From the NCBI GenBank assembly GCA_001873075.1, contig MNYL01000160.1:1-5355 (forward strand): 5,355 bases of DNA. Reading direction: 5' to 3'. The position numbers were made by a program, and so were the translations under genes. Origin of the DNA: Fibrobacteres bacterium CG2_30_45_31 (GTDB taxonomy: Bacteria; Fibrobacterota; Fibrobacteria; Fibrobacterales; Fibrobacteraceae). Below, one piece after another: positions 1 to 4,718 of the stretch. Under the pieces are notes generated by a model, which did no database searches, was not told the origin of the DNA, and was given only the letters and a program-made list of their open reading frames with translations. Position 1 is the stretch's first letter, and every line of letters starts with the position of its first letter.

Positions 1-389
1 TTCGCGCCGCCTCTACGAAACATCGTAGAGAGAATGTCTAAGGCTGCTTGATCTTCGAGTTTATCGGGGACAGTACTTTCCCTGAAGAAGACGGTAAAGT
101 GAACCAGAGGCAACGTGCGGTCTTCAATCACATAGCCTGTAATGCTATCCGAAATGACCACGCGAGATTCTTTCGGCTGGGGTGCCACATACTGGAATTC
201 AGGGAAATGAAGATCTCGGTAACTCGTGGGAATCACCGCTTTTTGTTCAGTAGGAGCGATCGTTTGCGGAGTAGAAACTGCGGCTGGGGCGCTCCTATTG
301 GTGGGCTTCACAGAAGCTTCAGGAGTCGTAGAGGAACAAGCGGTGAATGCAAAAAAACAAAAAAGCAAAAGAGATTGATTCAGCGTCAT
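1..389 (-). CDS. M16-family peptidase-like lipoprotein, non-catalytic partner (3' end outside window)
   Basis: Only the first 129 residues are present; the gene runs off the left edge. The start is ATG at 389-387, 1 nt after the stop of the upstream M16 gene, with a GAGGAG ribosome site 7 nt before it. Residues 1-18 form a hydrophobic signal ending in a lipobox-like F-T-A-C (Cys18), so it is probably a lipoprotein. The n-region lacks Lys/Arg, which is atypical. Residues 19-75 are a Ser/Thr/Pro/Ala-rich linker. From about residue 80 the M16 N-terminal fold begins: GYVIEDRTLPLVHFTVFFRE, then DQAALDILSTMFRRGGA. Aligned with the neighbouring peptidase, DILST falls exactly on HMLEH, so the zinc ligands and catalytic Glu are missing. 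Known M16 pairs, such as mitochondrial processing peptidase and bacterial two-gene versions, combine an active and an inactive subunit. I infer the same role here. Family call is good; its partner role is inference. Confidence 0.82.
   Translation of the reverse strand, partial: MTLNQSLLLFCFFAFTACSSTTPEASVKPTNRSAPAAVSTPQTIAPTEQKAVIPTSYRDLHFPEFQYVAPQPKESRVVISDSITGYVIEDRTLPLVHFTVFFRESTVPDKLEDQAALDILSTMFRRGGA
11..30. repeat. Perfect 8-bp inverted repeat with 4-nt loop
   Basis: CTCTACGA and TCGTAGAG are exact reverse complements separated by AACA. The hairpin lies inside the coding region of the M16-like lipoprotein, covering the codons for L-S-T-M-F-R-R. No T-run follows on either strand, so it is not a terminator. 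It may be chance. Confidence 0.4.
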
Positions 390-390
390 G

Positions 391-1845
391 TTATTTCTCC
401 TCGCCTTTTAAGAGCAGCCCAAGCGTTGCCTTTTTGTGAACAAAAGTCTGTTTAGAAGCTTCTTGTACCATCGGGGGTGTTACGGAATCAAGATGGTCTG
501 CCCAGTTTAAGAAAATGTGGTAATCTCCGAACATTTCGTACCAGGCAAGGTTTGTCGCCACGTTTTCCATGTCGATCAAACTCCGAACCGTAGAAGCATA
601 AGAACTGTTTTTCACCTTTTGGAAATCACGAGGACTCACGGGTTCCTTTTGAAGCTTTTCCAATTCTTCCCAAAGGATTTTTTCAACACGGGCGGGATCT
701 GCATTAGGTTGTAAGTTCACACGAATTGAAAATTCAGAAACGTATTTATTAGGGCTATTGCTTGCGCCGACAGAGACCGCTAATTTTTCTTCTTCGACCA
801 GGCGTTTATAGAGTCGGCCGGAGCGGCCATTGAGAACCCCTTCAACAATATCCAAGGCATACAAAGATTCATCACCTACGGCAGGTGTTTTAAATACGAG
901 ATTTAACATGTTAGGAGCATCGGGGCGCCAAATTTCCAAGCGCTTTTCCCCTGCTTGTTCTGGGTCACGAATCGTAATGGGTGGGAACGCTTCCCCTGCG
1001 GGGATGGATTCAAAGTACTCTTTGATGAGCTTCATGGTTGCAGTAGTATCAAGGTCCCCCGCGAGTACCAAAATGGCGTTGCGCGGCTTGTAATATTTGT
1101 GATAATGATTTTCTGTTTGTTCGCGTGTCAGATTTTCAATATCCGAAGCCCATCCGATCGTGGGCACGCGGTAAGGGAAGGCTTCATAAATCATGGAATT
1201 CAAAGTTTCATAATAGCGACCGGCGGGCCTGTCATCGTAGCGCATTCGACGTTCTTCGCGGATCACATCGCGTTCAGAATAGAACTCGCGAAGCACCGCA
1301 TTTTGCATGCGATCCGATTCGAGCCAAAGAAAAAGTTCCACGCGATTTTTAGGGAGAGTCACAATGTAAGCGGTCATTAAATCGGTGGTAAAGGCATTCA
1401 ACCCAGTGCCGCCCGCTTCTTGGTACGCAGCCCACAATTCGTCTTTCACAAAAATCTGACGATGCACATTCAAAATGGAATCATGAATAGCAGTCAGGCG
1501 TTTCACCTCTGCTGTATCTCCTGTAAGTTTCAGCGGGCGGATTAAAGCTTGCAAAGAATCTTCCTCATGCATAAACTGGGCATCTTTAACGCTATCTAGA
1601 ATGCCCACTTTTTTGGTGCCCTTGAAAAGTTCATGTTCTAACATGTGGGCAAGCCCCGATTCGCCAGGAACTTCATGCACGGAGCCTGTGACATAGAAAA
1701 GGCGGCAACTGACTGTGGGCGCTTGCTTATTGGGATGGAGTAAAACGGTTAAGCCATTCTTCAAAACTTCTTTATGCACCGGTAAGTTTATGGCAAAAAG
1801 AGCGACAGGAAAAATTGAGAAAATAAAAATAAGCAAGCGGTACAT
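391..1845 (-). CDS. Secreted M16-family zinc metallopeptidase (catalytic subunit)
   Basis: The protein is 484 residues from ATG 1845-1843. Residues 1-18 (MYRLLIFIFSIFPVALFA) are a signal peptide, so it should act in the periplasm or outside. The M16 N-terminal domain (about 25-215) starts with VLKNGLTVLLHPNKQAPTVS. It carries the inverted zinc motif H67-M-L-E70-H71: the histidines bind zinc and Glu70 is the base. The third ligand is expected in SERDVIREERR, probably Glu198, with the conserved second-shell Glu191. GGTGLNAFTT (about 145-154) is the usual substrate-cleft segment. About 50 extra, charged, helix-prone residues sit between KGT (77) and this segment. The inactive M16 C-terminal domain (about 230-415) includes HYHKYYKPRNAILVLAGDLD. 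A longer ORF begins at 1896, but this start is preferred because TAAGGA lies 5 nt upstream. The gene follows the CnoX-like gene by 8 nt and precedes an M16-like lipoprotein by 1 nt. Substrate is not predictable. Confidence 0.93.
   Translation of the reverse strand: MYRLLIFIFSIFPVALFAINLPVHKEVLKNGLTVLLHPNKQAPTVSCRLFYVTGSVHEVPGESGLAHMLEHELFKGTKKVGILDSVKDAQFMHEEDSLQALIRPLKLTGDTAEVKRLTAIHDSILNVHRQIFVKDELWAAYQEAGGTGLNAFTTDLMTAYIVTLPKNRVELFLWLESDRMQNAVLREFYSERDVIREERRMRYDDRPAGRYYETLNSMIYEAFPYRVPTIGWASDIENLTREQTENHYHKYYKPRNAILVLAGDLDTTATMKLIKEYFESIPAGEAFPPITIRDPEQAGEKRLEIWRPDAPNMLNLVFKTPAVGDESLYALDIVEGVLNGRSGRLYKRLVEEEKLAVSVGASNSPNKYVSEFSIRVNLQPNADPARVEKILWEELEKLQKEPVSPRDFQKVKNSSYASTVRSLIDMENVATNLAWYEMFGDYHIFLNWADHLDSVTPPMVQEASKQTFVHKKATLGLLLKGEEK
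397..402 (-). promoter_or_regulatory. Shine-Dalgarno for the M16-like lipoprotein
   Basis: GAGGAG on the minus strand (402-397) lies within the final Glu codons of the catalytic M16 gene, 7 nt before ATG 389. With the 1-nt gap between stop and start, it suggests translational coupling and near-equal production of the two M16 subunits. Confidence 0.65.
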
Positions 1846-1850
1846 AGACA

Positions 1851-1855
1851 TCCTT
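1851..1855 (-). promoter_or_regulatory. Shine-Dalgarno that fixes the M16 peptidase start
   Basis: On the minus strand AAGGA (1855-1851) overlaps the TAA stop of the CnoX-like gene and sits 5 nt before ATG 1845. The alternative ATG at 1851 would overlap this site, and the upstream start at 1896 would add a polar 17-residue extension before the signal peptide. Start 1845 is therefore preferred. Confidence 0.65.
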
Positions 1856-2678
1856 AAACAAATAGAGCGTTGTTCAATTTTGCCCTGAATTCCCAAGTGA
1901 GTGCGTGTTTCGCGCCAAGAACATTAAAAAGGGTAAGCATCGCTTTAGACGCTCTGGAATTATTCCAATCGGGGAATTCACGAACCAAGGATAAAAAGGC
2001 TTGGAGAGCCTCACGATATTCCTCTTTGCTAGCAAAAACGCAAGCCTCATGGAATCGGATGGCTTCTTCTCCTTGAATGTCGGACTTTGCCGCTTCCAGA
2101 TGGAATTCCATCAACTCTAAAAGGGACTTTGCTTTAAGATAGCCCTCATCCCCTTCTTGAAAAGAAGTCAGAATGGTTTTGGCTTGTTCTGAATTTCCAA
2201 GACCCAGTTCTGTTTGGGCGAGAAGCAAAAGAAGATGCTTGTCCGATGGGTTTTTGCTAAGACCTGCGTCCAATGCAGGTTTGGCTTCTTCGAAACGCTT
2301 TTCGAGAATTGCGTCTTCAATCGCCTGAAGTGCTCGAGCTTCATCGGTCATGAAAAATTTGCCAAGGCGTTCTTTTAACTTGTCTTCAGGGAGAACTCCT
2401 TGAATAACATCTGCCATTTCGCCTTGGGACAAGACCCGCACGTCGGGGAGGGATCGAATTTGGAAAGAACGAATAAAGGCTTCGTTTTCAGGCTGATCCA
2501 GGTTGACTTTTCCGAGAGTAAAGTCTAATTCCTTGGAAAGTTTTTCGAGAATCGCCTCGTAAGGAGCGCATTCCGGGACTTGGGTAGAAAAGAACGAAAC
2601 CACCACGGCGCGTTCGGCAGAAGCCTTCATCACCGTAGTTTCAAAGTTGTCTAAAGTTATATCAAGAATTTGAGCCAT
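1854..2678 (-). CDS. cnoX: CnoX/YbbN-type thioredoxin-TPR co-chaperone
   Basis: The protein is 274 residues; the E. coli member is about 284. Residues 1-110 are a thioredoxin fold: AVVVSFF strand (24-30), the active-site loop, KVNLDQPENEAFIRSFQIRS, and the cis-proline loop at Pro78 (SLPDVRVLSQGE). Where thioredoxin has CGPC this protein has V34-P-E-C37, so the nucleophilic first Cys is gone and the second kept. E. coli CnoX has S-x-x-C there. Residues 112-274 are helical TPR-like repeats, including EARALQAIEDAILEKRFEEA, and the C-terminal block (ALQAFLSLVREFPDW, then LFNVLGAKHAL) matches the YbbN-type TPR tail. There is no signal peptide, so it is cytoplasmic. The known E. coli role is a holdase that protects oxidised proteins and passes clients to chaperones. 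Transfer of that role is inference, though Cys37 is compatible with mixed-disulfide formation. It is the first gene of the minus-strand operon, after a good promoter and a roughly 10-nt leader without an SD. Confidence 0.87.
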   Translation of the reverse strand: MAQILDITLDNFETTVMKASAERAVVVSFFSTQVPECAPYEAILEKLSKELDFTLGKVNLDQPENEAFIRSFQIRSLPDVRVLSQGEMADVIQGVLPEDKLKERLGKFFMTDEARALQAIEDAILEKRFEEAKPALDAGLSKNPSDKHLLLLLAQTELGLGNSEQAKTILTSFQEGDEGYLKAKSLLELMEFHLEAAKSDIQGEEAIRFHEACVFASKEEYREALQAFLSLVREFPDWNNSRASKAMLTLFNVLGAKHALTWEFRAKLNNALFV

Positions 2679-2693
2679 AATAAGAAAGTTAGA

Positions 2694-2722
2694 ATTTTAC
2701 CCTTTATGGAAGTGGTCTTCAA
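2694..2722 (-). promoter_or_regulatory. Sigma70-like promoter for the cnoX-M16 operon
   Basis: Read on the minus strand, TTGAAG (2722-2717) and TAAAAT (2699-2694) are separated by exactly 17 nt. They match 4/6 and 5/6 of the TTGACA and TATAAT consensus. Transcription would begin near 2687-2690, leaving a leader of only about 10 nt before the ATG at 2678. No purine-rich ribosome site is seen in that leader (AACTTTCTTATT). No other promoter is visible in this arm, consistent with one transcript for all three genes. This is a pattern match only. Confidence 0.6.
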
Positions 2723-2746
2723 TGGGGAATAGATTGTATTTATTAT
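2718..2746 (+). promoter_or_regulatory. Possible promoter for the zinc-ribbon operon (weak)
   Basis: TATTAT (2741-2746) matches 5/6 of a -10 box. A poor -35, TTCAAT (2718-2723), lies 17 nt upstream. It would start transcription at about 2752-2755, directly at the ATG of 2756, giving a leaderless or nearly leaderless mRNA. The -35 would overlap the -35 of the divergent promoter on the other strand. The -10 is plausible, the -35 is not convincing. Confidence 0.3.
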
Positions 2747-2755
2747 CTTCTGTAT

Positions 2756-3280
2756 ATGCCAATCTGTTGCCCCTTTTGTAAATCCACTGTTGTCAAGGTA
2801 GATCTTAGCGCATTCGATCTCCGTATTTGTCCCCATTGTCTTGCCGCTTTTTTCCCTAGCGATAAAACCATGGCGTTTCGTCGCGAAGTGTTTGATAAAA
2901 CGCGCGAAATATGGTTATCCATCTTGGAGGCACGCAAAGCCGATTGGGTGGAATACACAGAGGGCGCATGTTGTATTGATCATAATGAACTTTTGATAGA
3001 GGGTAAACTTCCAGATTACGGAATCCCCGCCCATATAACCACCTGCTGTGGAATGTTTCATCTCCCGGCTTCTGTCCTTGCTCAAATTTTGCGTCGTACC
3101 GTTTTATCTCCCACCGATGGGATGATGATTTCTCGTAGTGCAAAAAAGCACAACGCTATCGTGGTTTTCTTTGATAGTTTGCTGAATTTGGTCATGGGTC
3201 AAAAGGGTCCTTCTGAAGACTCCATAGATCTTATTCAATACAACGTAAAATTTAAGGATATTTTAGGTCCCAGACCATGA
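2756..3280 (+). CDS. Small zinc-ribbon protein of unknown function
   Basis: The protein is 174 residues. I do not recognise a characterised family. The N-terminus has a zinc ribbon, C5-P-F-C8 followed by C25-P-H-C28, of the rubredoxin-knuckle type seen in TFIIB-like zinc fingers. A second Cys/His cluster, C72-C73-I-D-H76 and then C97-C98-G-M-F-H102, flanks the segment LLIEGKLPDYGIPAHITT and could hold another metal ion. The middle (about 40-63) looks helical (KTREIWLSILEARKADW). The C-terminal part (about 104-174) is mixed and has no clear motif. There is no signal peptide or membrane helix, so it is probably cytoplasmic. ATG 2756 is the only usable start: no ATG, GTG or TTG precedes it in frame before a stop, and the first Cys pair lies right after it. 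No ribosome site is visible. It is the first gene of the plus-strand operon, overlapping the next by ATGA. A regulatory, nucleic-acid-binding or metal-storage role cannot be told apart here. Confidence 0.8.
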   Translation: MPICCPFCKSTVVKVDLSAFDLRICPHCLAAFFPSDKTMAFRREVFDKTREIWLSILEARKADWVEYTEGACCIDHNELLIEGKLPDYGIPAHITTCCGMFHLPASVLAQILRRTVLSPTDGMMISRSAKKHNAIVVFFDSLLNLVMGQKGPSEDSIDLIQYNVKFKDILGPRP

Positions 3281-3987
3281 AACATCGCGCTATCATTTTA
3301 GGTGTCATAACGGCACTTGCTATTGTTGTTTATATCCTTTCTCCGGAGCGTCATTTTTTTCGTTCACTATTTCCCCTCACTGATGGCCAAATCGTCTCGG
3401 TTTATGATGATCGCTCGGATGGAGGCTTGTCTGATGCCCGGATGGGAATGGTGGATTCTGTGCTGGATTTTGAATGTGAACTTAAGGGGGATTCCTCAAA
3501 AGACGCTTGGTGTGGGCTCATTTGGAATTTAGACCCGGAACAGAAAGGCAATTATGCGAATTGGACTCTGGTCGATTCTGTCATCGTTGAACTTTCCGGG
3601 AAAAATATAGATGAGATTGTCATCAAAATCTGGACTTATGATCCTGATGTTACAGACTCCCAAAAGAAACTCACCTTTCGTCAGTTAATTAAAGAAGTCC
3701 CTGTCACAAAGGAAATGCAACGCATAGCGATTCCGATGGAACAATTTTATGTGCCTGATTACTGGTTTGAACAGACGGGTGCTGACAAAAAATTGACCCA
3801 AAGGCATCAAGAGGCTGTCGCTCGCGTAGAAATTATACCGGGTTGGAAAATGTCTCGCAATGCCCAATTCTCCTTAAAGATTCGTAAAATTGAAGTTCTT
3901 GGGGTGAGTAATTTTGCGCTGGGAATTTTGCTCGGGGTATTTCTTTTCATTGCAATTTTAGCAACCGGTGGTAAAAAGAAAAAATGA
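3277..3987 (+). CDS. Double-TM-anchored extracytoplasmic beta-domain protein, paralog 1
   Basis: The protein is 236 residues. Residues 5-22 form an N-terminal membrane helix (IILGVITALAIVVYIL) with positive flank MKHR. Residues 30-208 form a soluble, strand-rich domain. Residues 212-230 form a second helix followed by GGKKKK, so both ends should be cytoplasmic and the domain outside the inner membrane. The domain looks like a galactose-binding-like sandwich, as in CBM11/CIA30-type modules. It has an opening DDRSDGGLSDA, a central LVDSVIVELSG strand, IKIWTYDPDVT, RIAIPMEQFYVPDYWF, and a closing LKIRKIEVLG. This fold assignment is by sequence feel, not a search. Cys67 and Cys79 could form a disulfide. 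The next gene encodes a diverged copy. No kinase, GGDEF or DNA-binding domain follows the second helix. The ATG at 3277 overlaps the previous stop (ATGA), with AGG about 9 nt upstream. Confidence 0.8.
   Translation: MKHRAIILGVITALAIVVYILSPERHFFRSLFPLTDGQIVSVYDDRSDGGLSDARMGMVDSVLDFECELKGDSSKDAWCGLIWNLDPEQKGNYANWTLVDSVIVELSGKNIDEIVIKIWTYDPDVTDSQKKLTFRQLIKEVPVTKEMQRIAIPMEQFYVPDYWFEQTGADKKLTQRHQEAVARVEIIPGWKMSRNAQFSLKIRKIEVLGVSNFALGILLGVFLFIAILATGGKKKK
3973..3984 (+). other. A-rich tract (A5-G-A6) at the paralog 1/paralog 2 junction
   Basis: The last four codons of paralog 1 are AAA AAG AAA AAA, and the A6 run (3979-3984) includes the A of the next ATG. One extra A in the transcript would carry the paralog 1 reading frame into paralog 2 without a stop. 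Whether slippage occurs is unknown. Confidence 0.35.
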
Positions 3988-4718
3988 AACAAATGCGGCT
4001 ACGGCTCACTGTTTCCTATGTTATGAGCATTATGGCTCTCGGGCTTGTTTGGTTTGTTTTTCATAAAACATCCATGAATCTCTACCCTTCACCTTCCGAT
4101 AAGCTTTCTAGGGCGGTTGCTTACACTGATGCTATGGAGAGTGGCTTTTCGGAAGCTAGTTTGAAACAGAGTGCCGATTTTTTAACTCTGGATTTTAATC
4201 TTCATTCGGGTTCGGCCCATCCCTACGCAGGGATCGCTTTTCCTTTGGTTGATGATTTTCAAAAGATTGCGAATAAATTTTACGATCTTTCTATGTATGA
4301 TTCAGTCAGTGTCGTGTTGCGGACCGCTCGCAATTCGCATGCGACGGTTTCTATTCTGACCAGTGATCCTATGATTACGCGCCCGGAGGTTTCGCAATCT
4401 AGTCGCATTCTGGAAACAGAAATTCCGGCCTCTCGCTCTTTTGAAGAGGTTCGGCTCCCTCTTTCCGCATTTGTCACTCCAGAATGGTGGTATGACCGCG
4501 TTGGAATCAAAACGCCCGATAATTTTCAGTATCTAAACCGCGCCCTTCAAGTGCGGGTTAGCAATGGCAGAGGGGGACTTTTAGGCTTCCCGGACCAAAT
4601 CGAGATAAAAAGCCTCCGTTTCTATGGCGAACGTGATTTTTTGAAATGGGGTGTCTTGGGAATATTTATTTTGTGTACAAGTTTGTATGTCGCGGGTTTA
4701 AGGAGGCTACATGGATAA
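3984..4718 (+). CDS. Double-TM-anchored extracytoplasmic beta-domain protein, paralog 2
   Basis: The protein is 244 residues, with the same layout as its upstream neighbour: a membrane helix at about 8-26 (after MKQMRLR), a soluble domain at about 35-215, a second helix at about 221-238 and a short basic tail (RRLHG). Shared landmarks are ESGFSEAS against DGGLSDA, MYDSVSVVL against LVDSVIVEL, a Ser/Tyr-Asp-Pro turn, and VRLPLSAFVTPEWWY against IAIPMEQFYVPDYWF. The final strand IEIKSLRFYG matches LKIRKIEVLG. The YDLSMYDSVSV stretch and the LPLSAF...PEWW pattern recall carbohydrate-binding-like sensor domains fused to signalling outputs in other bacteria, but no output domain exists here. The extracytoplasmic domain has no Cys, unlike paralog 1. 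It starts with ATGA overlap inside an A-rich tract and no strong ribosome site, so coupling to the upstream gene is likely. Its stop lies 8 nt inside the next gene. Function unknown; tandem duplication is clear by eye. Confidence 0.8.
   Translation: MKQMRLRLTVSYVMSIMALGLVWFVFHKTSMNLYPSPSDKLSRAVAYTDAMESGFSEASLKQSADFLTLDFNLHSGSAHPYAGIAFPLVDDFQKIANKFYDLSMYDSVSVVLRTARNSHATVSILTSDPMITRPEVSQSSRILETEIPASRSFEEVRLPLSAFVTPEWWYDRVGIKTPDNFQYLNRALQVRVSNGRGGLLGFPDQIEIKSLRFYGERDFLKWGVLGIFILCTSLYVAGLRRLHG
4701..4706 (+). promoter_or_regulatory. Strong Shine-Dalgarno for the AI-2E/PerM-family gene
   Basis: AGGAGG is a perfect Shine-Dalgarno core, 4 nt before ATG 4711. It lies inside the last codons of paralog 2. 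It selects 4711 over the in-frame ATG at 4726, which has no such site. It is the best ribosome site in this operon, so this gene may be translated more independently than the others. Confidence 0.75.

Noticed and set aside
11..30. Hairpin as a transcription terminator
   Set aside because: It is within an open coding frame and no T-run follows on either strand.
48..455. Plus-strand ORF of 135 codons at the left edge
   Set aside because: It lies opposite the two M16 genes, whose signal peptides, domains and ribosome sites are clear. Its product is Arg/His/Phe-rich with no domain, as expected of an antisense shadow.
955..1380. Plus-strand ORF of 141 codons
   Set aside because: It lies wholly inside the M16 peptidase gene on the other strand, has no ribosome site and no recognisable domain.
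1846..1896. Longer start for the M16 peptidase, adding 17 residues
   Set aside because: The extension (MGIQGKIEQRSICLRMS) overlaps the end of the CnoX-like gene and would bury the signal peptide. The SD at 1851-1855 fits ATG 1845.
2559..2570. C-A-P-Y in the CnoX-like protein as the CxxC site with the second Cys lost
   Set aside because: Aligning the flanking FFS and AIL residues to thioredoxin and E. coli YbbN puts Cys37 at the second Cys, so the motif is V-P-E-C.
2743..3143. Minus-strand ORFs opposite the zinc-ribbon gene
   Set aside because: The plus-strand frame has an ordered C-x2-C...C-x2-C motif and ATGA coupling to the next gene. The minus-strand products have no features.
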